DNA of 27,196 nt from IMG/VR virus record IMGVR_UViG_3300033145_001000, positions 1 through 27,196 of that record, one strand, 5' to 3'. The notes under the pieces are model-generated. The model saw only the letters and a program-made list of their open reading frames with translations. It did not search any database and had not been told where the DNA came from. The DNA is from a virus. Positions within the stretch are counted from its first letter, which is position 1. Every line of letters starts with the position of its first letter. Below, piece after piece: positions 17,523-22,048 of this stretch. Position numbers and translations under genes: made by a program.

Positions 17523-17796
17523 ATAAATCTGTTAAATGTGGATTTGCTCTAAAGTCTGAAGAACTGGTAGCAGAAAAACCATCGCCATCCGATATGGTTA
17601 TCACGTCTCCAGTTGCGGGTTCACAATACGGGAAATAAACTGGAGTATAGGGATAAATATAAGTCATGTATGGACAAGGGTAAACCCAACATGAACGTTT
17701 AACCTTGATTGTAATTTCGCAATCTTCATCAATTCCATTTATCAAATCTATTAATTCGTCTAACGAAAAATCTTTATTCTCAATTTTAATTTTCAT
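17482..17796 (-). CDS. First gene of the late operon: Cys/Tyr/Pro-rich hypothetical protein
   Basis: 104 residues from the ATG at 17796, chosen because AAAGGAG precedes it; the frame stays open upstream but reaches into the tRNA-like RNA without a ribosome site. N-terminal 30 residues are charged (MKIKIENKDFSLDELIDLI). The middle is very unusual: CWVYPCPYMTYIYPYTPVYF plus YC, with three Cys and many Tyr/Pro, then an acidic Ser-rich tail. It could bind metal or a surface, but no family is known. Confidence 0.65.
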   Translation of the reverse strand: MKIKIENKDFSLDELIDLINGIDEDCEITIKVKRSCWVYPCPYMTYIYPYTPVYFPYCEPATGDVITISDGDGFSATSSSDFRANPHLTDLYDDSCFVDIYACS

Positions 17797-17812
17797 ATTT
17801 TCTCCTTTAATG

Positions 17813-17834
17813 CCACCGATTTTTGGCTCAGTGG
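17813..17834 (-). promoter_or_regulatory. Hairpin just upstream of the first late gene's ribosome site
   Basis: On the minus strand CCACTGA pairs with TCGGTGG around an 8-base loop (GCCAAAAA), 7 bp with one G-T pair. It ends about 8 bases before AAAGGAG of the gene at 17796. It may protect or process the 5' end of the late mRNA after release of the tRNA-like RNA. No U-run follows, so it is not a terminator. Confidence 0.4.
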
Positions 17835-17874
17835 CTAAAGCCTTGAGAGCTTCCTGCCATAGGTAAGAAGTCAC

Positions 17875-17944
17875 TGGTGGAGATGAGGCGAGTTGAACGC
17901 CTGTCTTGCTGTTGTACTAGTAGCAATCTATACCCATCATCCCC
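17875..17944 (-). ncRNA. 70-nt tRNA-like RNA with encoded CCA and no D stem (tmRNA tRNA-domain-like)
   Basis: Minus strand. A 7-bp acceptor stem GGGGATG/CATCTCC, discriminator A and encoded CCA enclose a 5-bp T stem AGGCG/CGCCT with loop TTCAACT. GAC joins the T arm to a 5-bp stem TTGCT/AGCAA with an 11-base loop. The 5' part ATGGGTATAGA cannot form a D stem. The order (GG-containing stemless D loop, GAC linker, TTCAACT loop, ACCA end) resembles the tRNA-like domain of tmRNA rather than a tRNA, but there is no tag-coding or pseudoknot part between the acceptor strands. It could be a minimal aminoacylatable RNA, a decayed tRNA, or an attachment-site copy of a host RNA gene. Confidence 0.5.
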
Positions 17945-18025
17945 GTTTGAGAGGTGGGGGTGGTTTTTCCACAACCATAAAGCAACGTGACGCCCCCGAC
18001 TTACGCTTTACGTCAAAGACTTCAT

Positions 18026-18106
18026 CTTACCCCACCCACTAGGAGCGAACTGTGGAGTTGAACCACTGTCTGTCAATAGACCGTTCTACCGTTGAACTAT
18101 GGTAAG
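18026..18106 (-). ncRNA. tRNA-like element with canonical D and T hairpins but odd geometry
   Basis: Minus strand. A perfect D arm GTTC-AACGGTA-GAAC (18083-18097) is followed by GTCT-ATTGAC-AGAC and a T-type hairpin GTGG-TTCAACT-CCAC (18052-18066). The 5' CTTACC (18101-18106) does not pair with the bases after the T arm but with GGTAAG (18026-18031), about 20 bases further on. The anticodon-like loop has 6 or 8 bases, not 7, and the distance between D and T arms is too short for a tRNA. No CCA. Possibly a degenerate tRNA or a module of a bigger RNA. Confidence 0.35.
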
Positions 18107-18113
18107 CATTTTA

Positions 18114-18224
18114 CTGGGCAGGGGGATTCAAACCCCATTATGGGAGGTTTCTGGGATGTCCGTCATCAAAACCTTCGTCTCTAGGAATAACTCCATCACC
18201 GAGACTCCACGGCATTCTGTCCAG
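18114..18224 (-). ncRNA. Cloverleaf-like RNA element, about 111 nt
   Basis: Minus strand. CTGGACA (18218-18224) pairs with TGCCCAG (18114-18120) with one mismatch, like an acceptor stem. Inside are GTCTC/GAGAC, a nested hairpin in which AGGTTT/AAACCT encloses GATG-ACGGA-CATC, and a T-type hairpin GGGG-TTTGAAT-CCCC (18122-18136) directly next to the 3' strand. The four-way layout is tRNA-like, but the arm sizes are wrong for any standard tRNA and no anticodon can be assigned. Confidence 0.35.
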
Positions 18225-18420
18225 CATTTTGTAGGTTGAGGATGCCTTGTTTACCTTTGCTAGCGTCCTAGACCAAAAGACCGATGAGGCAAAAGCTCTT
18301 CCCTACATATATATATCCGAAAACATGCCTCTAGCCCTGTTAAACACAGGTCGCATTCTGTCAATTTGTTGTTTAAAAACTGCGTATATTACTATAAATA
18401 GCTATAATATAGCTATAAAT

Positions 18421-18459
18421 ATATTATAATATTATTAAAAAACAATAATATTATAATAT
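18421..18459. repeat. Perfect 16-bp A/T inverted repeat
   Basis: ATATTATAATATTATT (18421-18436) and its exact complement at 18444-18459 flank AAAAAAC. All 16 stem pairs are A-T. It is preceded by ATAGCTATAATATAGCTAT (18399-18417), itself nearly palindromic. On RNA it would form a long weak hairpin in either direction; on DNA it would melt or extrude easily. Options: DNA-unwinding part of an origin, or a transcription barrier between the two operons. Confidence 0.75.
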
Positions 18460-18587
18460 TTTTTATAAAAACTAAAAAATATTCTCACCCTTATTGGTAA
18501 ATTTTTTAAATCTTTTAAATCCAAACATCAGCGTCAGCGTCTGCAGACACTATGACAACTGTATGATGCAGGACTAAGACACTTTTG

Positions 18588-18601
18588 CAGACAATTGTCT
18601 G
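18588..18601. repeat. 14-bp perfect palindrome CAGACAATTGTCTG
   Basis: A perfect palindrome in the control region. Another, GTCTGCAGAC (18539-18548), lies 40 bp to the left, after a tandem CAGCGT repeat (18529-18540). Both share CAGAC/GTCTG half-sites, so one dimeric protein may bind both. They are in the dyad-rich stretch and not in any gene. Confidence 0.5.
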
Positions 18602-18612
18602 TGAAGGGGCGG

Positions 18613-18790
18613 CTGTTAAGACAGTGTTAAGGAAACCATATAAGTGCTTTTCTCCCTGCTGCAGTAGGGGTTTCCCCCAACCCCAACCCCGTAGATTTGT
18701 TAAGTTATGGGTAAAGTTTTCCCATGTTTTCGCCAATTTAAATTAACAGCAACAACAGTAGGTAGACACTAGTCCCGTTTAACTTAACAG
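18613..18790. repeat. Dispersed TGTTAAG motifs (iteron/operator-like)
   Basis: The core TGTTAA occurs at about 18614, 18625 and 18698 in direct orientation and, as TTAACA, at about 18744 and 18784 in reverse. Two copies (TGTTAAGTT 18698-18706 and AACTTAACA 18781-18789) form a 9-bp inverted pair. Five copies in under 180 bp of non-coding DNA is more than expected by eye. Likely a protein-binding site set; replication initiator or regulator cannot be told apart. Confidence 0.45.
18707..18725. promoter_or_regulatory. Distal GGGTAAA inverted-repeat site
   Basis: ATGGGTAAAGTTTTCCCAT has 5-bp perfect arms ATGGG/CCCAT and the centre TAAAGTTTT. It shares the GGGTAAA-GTT-CCC pattern with the two abutting copies at 18887-18914, about 180 bp nearer the sigma-54 promoter. 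Likely a binding site of the same regulator. Confidence 0.55.
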
Positions 18791-18791
18791 A

Positions 18792-18807
18792 TATTGCTAC
18801 TGCAATA
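18792..18807. repeat. Short perfect hairpin TATTGC-TACT-GCAATA
   Basis: 6-bp perfect arms with a 4-base loop directly after the AACTTAACA motif. No U-run on either side, so not a terminator. Possible protein-binding dyad or part of a structured RNA. Confidence 0.4.
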
Positions 18808-18868
18808 CCCCGCATCACCAAACAGCGAGGAGTTTCAGGGTGGGGCTATGTTTATTAGATGTGATGGT

Positions 18869-18883
18869 GTGTATAATTTACAC
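18869..18883. promoter_or_regulatory. Dyad GTGTA-TAATT-TACAC covering a possible -10 box
   Basis: A perfect 5-bp inverted repeat that contains TATAAT (18872-18877) on the plus strand. No good -35 lies 16-18 bp upstream, so a sigma-70 promoter is only possible. If real it would be occluded by whatever binds the dyad, giving the early operon a second, repressible start with a ~190-base leader. Confidence 0.35.
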
Positions 18884-18886
18884 GGT

Positions 18887-18914
18887 GGGTAAAAGTTACC
18901 CGTAAAGTTTACCC
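18887..18914. promoter_or_regulatory. Two abutting GGGTAAA inverted repeats, putative activator sites
   Basis: GGGTAAAAGTTACCC (18887-18901) is a perfect 6-bp dyad with centre AAG. It runs directly into CCGTAAAGTTTACCC (18900-18914), whose core GTAAAGTTTAC is a perfect odd palindrome. They end about 120 bp upstream of the -24/-12 promoter, the usual distance for sites of sigma-54 enhancer-binding proteins, and are helically close to each other (about 13 bp centre to centre). Alternatively they are repressor operators. Confidence 0.6.
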
Positions 18915-19036
18915 AATTATGAGTATTTCCAAACAGAATTGAGAGCAAAACACCGAGCAGATTATTTTTAAAAAAATTTTTTAGGCTTGTATTTATCAGG
19001 GTTTCTTTCAATTCTAAAAATAAATTTTAGTCATTC

Positions 19037-19052
19037 TGGCACGAAATTTGCA
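19037..19052 (+). promoter_or_regulatory. Sigma-54 (RpoN) -24/-12 promoter of the early operon
   Basis: TGGCACGAAATTTGCA matches the consensus TGGCACG-N4-TTGCA at every fixed base. GG (19038-19039) and GC (19050-19051) are separated by exactly 10 bases, as required. The predicted start is about 19062-19064, so the transcript would begin at or next to the ribosome site GGAGGTG and have a leader of only about 12-15 bases before the ATG at 19076. A hairpin CTAAAA-ATAAA-TTTTAG (19014-19030) and an A-tract lie just upstream, where DNA bending would help an activator reach the polymerase. Confidence 0.85.
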
Positions 19053-19075
19053 CTTATAGAGTGGAGGTGTAAAAA

Positions 19076-19351
19076 ATGAATGAATTAAAAGAGTACAAGC
19101 TTTACTTTGAAGTAAACAAACAGCAGGACTTGAAAGAAGTACAACAGTTTATATCTACTATTTGCAAGGGTGCAACACTCCAGCAAGCAACGGGCTTATG
19201 GTGTGGTGTATGGTCTCATAGTTTTATTCTAACAGTCATTGGTAGTTGTAAGCTCAATGAGATTAAAGAGCTTGCCATAGCAATTAAAAAGCAATACCAA
19301 CAGCAAGCGGTGTATGTAACAGTTGCAAGTGTAAAGGGTGGTCTATTATGA
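19076..19351 (+). CDS. First early gene: small alpha/beta protein, function unknown
   Basis: 91 residues; ATG with GGAGGTGT. Predicted order strand (YKLYFEV), helix (DLKEVQQFIST), strand, strand (SFILTVIGSC), helix (LNEIKELAIAIKKQY), strand (AVYVTVAS): a ferredoxin-like beta-alpha-beta-beta-alpha-beta plan. Such compact folds are frequent in phage-encoded inhibitors and nucleic-acid binders, but no family is recognised. As the first gene of the sigma-54-driven transcript it should be made earliest and most. Ends with a 4-base overlap with the next gene. Confidence 0.75.
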   Translation: MNELKEYKLYFEVNKQQDLKEVQQFISTICKGATLQQATGLWCGVWSHSFILTVIGSCKLNEIKELAIAIKKQYQQQAVYVTVASVKGGLL

Positions 19352-19596
19352 TAGGAACTAAAAAAGATATATTAAAAAGAACTAAAAAAATGATACTAAC
19401 AGCATGTGAAAGAAAGGCAAATAAAGAGATAAAAGACAATGAAGCTCTTTTACTCCTGCGGTTGTTTACTGCTCTATTGCAGGAATACAAAGAAGCTATA
19501 ATAATAGAACAATATGCAAAAACAAACAATATAAAATTTAATAAAGCAAAAAATGCAATTTATTCTAAAATGATAGAAAGCACAAAGGGGGTGTAA
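19348..19596 (+). CDS. Basic helical hypothetical protein
   Basis: 82 residues, overlapping the previous stop by ATGA. Lys-rich N-terminus (MIGTKKDILKRTKKMI), a central hydrophobic helix (ALLLLRLFTALLQEY), then a basic C-terminal helix. All-helical and positively charged, so it may bind nucleic acid or dimerise. No family recognised. Confidence 0.65.
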   Translation: MIGTKKDILKRTKKMILTACERKANKEIKDNEALLLLRLFTALLQEYKEAIIIEQYAKTNNIKFNKAKNAIYSKMIESTKGV

Positions 19597-19597
19597 A

Positions 19598-19936
19598 ATG
19601 AAGCAGTCAGATATGAAAAAAACCGCAACATACCGTGAGATAGAAAAACTTAAGAGTTGGGGTCGTGAGCGGTCATATAGGTCTGAATTCACTAACTATG
19701 CACCCAATACAGCGTGGAATTTTAAAATCATAACGGGGCGGTATAAGAAAGATAAAAAGCTTTATAGCAAATTCAAGGTACTAACATATAACAGTATAAA
19801 ACGACTTTATAAAAAGTATGGAAATAGGAAATTTAAGATAGCCAGCAATGAGATTAAAATTGAACAATACGGTAGAACGCATTACAGCGTGTATATAAAC
19901 AATGAGCACTTTATATTGGCAGGTCATAGAGTATGA
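19598..19936 (+). CDS. Highly basic hypothetical protein
   Basis: 112 residues; AAAGGGGGTG before the ATG, one base after the previous stop. Very rich in Lys, Arg and Tyr with alternating beta strands in the second half (KFKVLTYNSIKRLYKKYG, KIEQYGRTHYSVYIN). The charge suggests nucleic-acid contact. No domain recognised. Confidence 0.65.
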   Translation: MKQSDMKKTATYREIEKLKSWGRERSYRSEFTNYAPNTAWNFKIITGRYKKDKKLYSKFKVLTYNSIKRLYKKYGNRKFKIASNEIKIEQYGRTHYSVYINNEHFILAGHRV

Positions 19937-20013
19937 AGGCAAGTTATATTGCAATTAGTGGGCTTGTAGGTTATATGATATTTTTTATTTGGTGTTTAAT
20001 ATATCTTATATGA
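19933..20013 (+). CDS. 26-residue single-span membrane peptide
   Basis: ATG overlaps the upstream stop as ATGA. The peptide starts MKASYIAISGLVGYMIFFIW and is almost wholly hydrophobic with one Lys near the N-terminus, so it should insert in the inner membrane. One of four tiny membrane proteins in this operon. No own ribosome site; coupling expected. Function unknown. Confidence 0.5.
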   Translation: MKASYIAISGLVGYMIFFIWCLIYLI

Positions 20014-20030
20014 CAGCACCGAATTTTAAA
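20014..20030 (+). repeat. Intergenic motif copy 1 (AGCnnCGAATTTT)
   Basis: CAGCACCGAATTTTAAA immediately follows a stop codon. Closely related copies follow the next two stops at 20191-20209 (ATAGCCACGAATTTTTAAA) and 20433-20449 (ATAGCTACGAATTTATA). Confidence 0.6.
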
Positions 20031-20059
20031 AAAATAAATAATAATAAAGGGGTGTAAAA

Positions 20060-20191
20060 ATGAACTTTAGAGATGTATTGCAAGAAGCAATTTTAAAAGA
20101 GCAGTTACTGCAAGAGATGCAACGCCAGCAAGAAGTAGATAGCATTGAGGAAATTTGCAAATGGTATGGTATTGATAGCATTGAGGCATAA
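20060..20191 (+). CDS. 43-residue Gln/Glu-rich helical protein
   Basis: ATG with AAAGGGGTG. The first 28 residues make an amphipathic helix (MNFRDVLQEAILKEQLLQEM), followed by a repeated DSIEE/DSIEA element around CKWYGI. Acidic, probably dimeric. No family recognised; gene reality rests on the conserved leader and spacing. Confidence 0.55.
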   Translation: MNFRDVLQEAILKEQLLQEMQRQQEVDSIEEICKWYGIDSIEA

Positions 20192-20209
20192 TAGCCACGA
20201 ATTTTTAAA
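20191..20209 (+). repeat. Intergenic motif copy 2
   Basis: ATAGCCACGAATTTTTAAA directly after a stop, then the standard leader of the next gene. Confidence 0.6.
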
Positions 20210-20226
20210 AAATAAGGGGGTGTAAA

Positions 20227-20433
20227 ATGAAGTATGCAAAAGATGCGTTAAGCTGGCTCTGGACAGGACACCGACTTACAGCCATAAGAAGTTTTCAAAA
20301 ATCCGATATGTCCGACATAGAAGCTATGAAGTTTATAAGAACCTTAAGCCACAAGGAATTGCTGGACTTTGCAATTTTAGGTTATTATTCAAGAAGTGAA
20401 TATATAGAAAACTCAAAGAAATTGATATTTTAA
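20227..20433 (+). CDS. Small helical hypothetical protein
   Basis: 68 residues; AAGGGGGTG before ATG. Helices around KDALSWLWTGHRLTAIRSFQ and DIEAMKFIRTLSHKELLDFAIL, with Trp/Tyr-rich surfaces. No family recognised. Last gene before the internal sigma-70-type promoter. Confidence 0.65.
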   Translation: MKYAKDALSWLWTGHRLTAIRSFQKSDMSDIEAMKFIRTLSHKELLDFAILGYYSRSEYIENSKKLIF

Positions 20434-20449
20434 TAGCTACGAATTTATA
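20433..20449 (+). repeat. Intergenic motif copy 3
   Basis: ATAGCTACGAATTTATA after the stop of the 68-residue gene and just before the -35 box at 20454. Confidence 0.6.
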
Positions 20450-20453
20450 GCTA

Positions 20454-20481
20454 TTGACAAAAAAAAATAAACTGCTATAAT
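20454..20481 (+). promoter_or_regulatory. Sigma-70/SigA-type promoter
   Basis: Perfect TTGACA (20454-20459) and perfect TATAAT (20476-20481) with a 16-base spacer rich in A. Lies in an 83-bp gap between genes, upstream of the gene at 20517. It would transcribe the rest of the early operon independently of the sigma-54 promoter. No operator dyad is evident. Confidence 0.85.
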
Positions 20482-20516
20482 AAAGAAGTAAAAATAAATA
20501 ATAAAGGGGTGTTAAA

Positions 20517-20771
20517 ATGAAAGTATTCAAATTAAATGATGAGTATTCGGTGGCTTGTGAGTTTCACGGAACAAGAAATGGCTTCAAGCATACAGCGGTA
20601 TTACTTCATAAGAATAGAGCTGGGAATAGCGTTGAAGTTGACAGGTGTAAAGTAAACTATTATAATAGAACGTGGGAACGCTACGAATTCAGGACTGTAT
20701 TAATAAAAATGATAGACAAATATTTTAAAAAAGATGATATTTTAAGAGAGTTTTTTCTGGGGGGTGTATAA
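20517..20771 (+). CDS. Small basic hypothetical protein
   Basis: 84 residues; AAAGGGGTGTT leader. First gene after the consensus promoter. Beta-rich N-terminal part (YSVACEFHGTRNGFKHTAVLL) and a C-terminal helix (FRTVLIKMIDKYFKKDDIL). Basic overall. No family recognised. Stop overlaps the next ATG (TAATG). Confidence 0.65.
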   Translation: MKVFKLNDEYSVACEFHGTRNGFKHTAVLLHKNRAGNSVEVDRCKVNYYNRTWERYEFRTVLIKMIDKYFKKDDILREFFLGGV

Positions 20772-21049
20772 TGAAAGTAGATTATAGTAACCTTTATTTT
20801 AACGAAAAATTGCTATGTGAAATCAACGGGAAAAGTTGGAGTTTTAGTATTGAATTAAACGATTTTTATGGAAATCCTGACTGTAAAGTCGGGGATTTTT
20901 CAAACAATGAGTGGTTCAGAACGCCTTATGGAGTTAAGGGGTTAAAATATACTACCGTAAACAGATTAAAAAGAGCAGTTGAAAAGACATTGTTAAGCAA
21001 GAGTAGGTTTTATGTTTGCAATATCCGTTGGGTTTCAACGGATAGATAG
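20771..21049 (+). CDS. Hypothetical protein
   Basis: 92 residues. Mixed beta with aromatic residues (NGKSWSFSIELNDFYGNPDC, NNEWFRTPYG) and a C-terminal basic helix plus strand. Ribosome site GGGGGGTG lies within the end of the upstream gene. No family recognised. Confidence 0.65.
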   Translation: MKVDYSNLYFNEKLLCEINGKSWSFSIELNDFYGNPDCKVGDFSNNEWFRTPYGVKGLKYTTVNRLKRAVEKTLLSKSRFYVCNIRWVSTDR

Positions 21050-21071
21050 CTATAAAAATGGGGGTGTTTAA

Positions 21072-21260
21072 ATGCAAAAATATTACACTGCAAAGCAATT
21101 ATTAAAAAAGTATGATGGGAAATATATTGATACTTATCCACATCATTATGAACGCTGGAACGATAAAACACATCAATATGTAACGGTTTATGAGGTTAGG
21201 GGTGTCTCTAAAACCATAAAAGAGAATTATAATTTGCCACAGGACTGTATTATTGAATAA
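21072..21260 (+). CDS. Small Tyr/His-rich hypothetical protein
   Basis: 62 residues; GGGGGTGTTT leader. Starts MQKYYTAKQLLKKYDGKYID, then a His/Tyr/Trp-rich turn and a strand YVTVYEVRGVSKTI, ending LPQDCII. Compact alpha/beta. Resembles small orphan proteins seen in phage early regions, but no function known. Confidence 0.65.
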   Translation: MQKYYTAKQLLKKYDGKYIDTYPHHYERWNDKTHQYVTVYEVRGVSKTIKENYNLPQDCIIE

Positions 21261-21280
21261 ACAAAAATGGAGGTGTTAAA

Positions 21281-21520
21281 ATGAGAGAGCTTACAAAAAA
21301 GCAAAAAAGGATACTTGATTTATGGTTCAATAAGCATAAAAATGAACTTCAAGCAGGAATATGTTTTTTCCAATTAGACAAATGCGATTTTTTTAGCAAT
21401 GAATTGTATGAAAAATTGGAAAAGATACACGACACGGAGATTTTATATCAAAGCATAAATAGATATATATCCGACAAGGGAATGAATGCGACTTATAACA
21501 ATAAGCCGTGGTTAAGATAA
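21281..21520 (+). CDS. Small helical hypothetical protein
   Basis: 79 residues; TGGAGGTGTT leader. Basic N-terminal helix (LTKKQKRILDLWFNKHKNEL), then helices with many aromatic residues. No family recognised. Confidence 0.65.
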   Translation: MRELTKKQKRILDLWFNKHKNELQAGICFFQLDKCDFFSNELYEKLEKIHDTEILYQSINRYISDKGMNATYNNKPWLR

Positions 21521-21534
21521 AATGGAGGTGTCAA

Positions 21535-21717
21535 ATGATTAAAAAAGACAGTGGAAAAATAGTTTGGGATATGCTTAAATCGCAATATAAGCCACTTGAA
21601 AAAGCATTTTTAAAATTGGTTAAAGATGAGCCAAAGACCATTAAGACATACAAAAAATTGTCTTATATGCAAAAAATAATTTTGTTAGATAAGATAGCTA
21701 CAAAAATAAATTTATAA
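21535..21717 (+). CDS. Small basic helical protein
   Basis: 60 residues from the ATG at 21535, chosen over an upstream in-frame start at 21508 because GGAGGTG precedes it and the longer form would overlap the previous gene. Lys-rich, all helix (KPLEKAFLKLVKDEPKTIKT). No family recognised. Confidence 0.65.
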   Translation: MIKKDSGKIVWDMLKSQYKPLEKAFLKLVKDEPKTIKTYKKLSYMQKIILLDKIATKINL

Positions 21718-21730
21718 AGGGGGTATTAAA

Positions 21731-22036
21731 ATGAAAAAAACAATTAATAGTTATGATTTTCACAAAGGTTTTGAAGAGTTGCGACCTAATAATTTTAGCT
21801 ATAATGGACTTGAGGCACTCTTTAATTTTTTAGAAGAGTGGGAAGAAGATACAGGAGAAGCAACGGAATTTGATGTTATTAGTCTTTGCTGTGATTATTC
21901 GGAGTATAAAAACGCAGTGGAGGCGGTTAAAGATTATTCAGGGGAAGAAATGACAGAGAAAGAGGCATTAGAATATTTGCAAGATAAAACAATAATAATT
22001 GAATTTGATGGCGGTATTATTGTTCAAAGTTATTAA
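21731..22036 (+). CDS. Widespread acidic phage/plasmid protein of unknown function
   Basis: 101 residues; AAGGGGGTATT leader. The pattern INSYDFHKGFE..., EALFNFLEEWEEDTGEATEF, DVISLCCDYSEY, then a C-terminal strand pair is familiar from small proteins found on many gut phages and mobile elements, none with an assigned role. Very acidic, which could mean DNA mimicry, but this is speculation. Two adjacent Cys at the core. Confidence 0.75.
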   Translation: MKKTINSYDFHKGFEELRPNNFSYNGLEALFNFLEEWEEDTGEATEFDVISLCCDYSEYKNAVEAVKDYSGEEMTEKEALEYLQDKTIIIEFDGGIIVQSY

Positions 22037-22048
22037 GGGGGTGTAAAG

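Larger units (their letters stand above)
17797..19075. other. Non-coding divergent control region
   Basis: About 1.3 kb between the late (minus) and early (plus) operons with no convincing protein gene; short frames lack ribosome sites and run across the RNA folds. Parts: RNA-like folds at 17.87-18.23 kb, a hairpin CCTGT-TAAAC-ACAGG at 18336-18350, A/T-rich DNA with a long hairpin at 18.39-18.48 kb, then a visibly more G/C-rich, dyad-rich stretch from 18.52 to 18.96 kb, and an A-tract plus sigma-54 promoter up to 19.05 kb. It probably holds the late promoter (not located), early promoter, operators and perhaps the replication origin. Confidence 0.6.

Noticed and set aside
17860-17920. Phage attachment site (attP) at a tRNA/tmRNA 3' end
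   Set aside because: The sequence would suit it, but no integrase gene is adjacent in the window and host sequence is not available; kept only as an alternative explanation.
17875-18240. A complete one-piece tmRNA
   Set aside because: The 3' end fits, but no matching 5' acceptor strand with a TGG-ATTCGAC region is found ~350 bases upstream and no Ala-rich tag frame is visible; the partner strand is only 70 bases away.
18138-18305. Minus-strand frame of about 50 codons across the cloverleaf-like RNA (ends ...GHPRNLP)
   Set aside because: No start with ribosome site; DNA is better explained by nested hairpins; such a length without stops is expected by chance in G/C-richer DNA.
18114-18350. 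Group I intron in a tRNA gene
   Set aside because: Nested hairpins looked promising, but the conserved P7/P3 core sequences are not recognisable.
18247-18429. 60-codon plus-strand frame
   Set aside because: Covers the tRNA-like/AT-hairpin region, lacks a ribosome site and has no protein-like features.
18515-18736. 73-codon minus-strand frame in the control region
   Set aside because: No ribosome site, runs through several palindromes and repeats, and its residue pattern (ADADAD, Trp-Gly repeats) follows from the DNA repeats.
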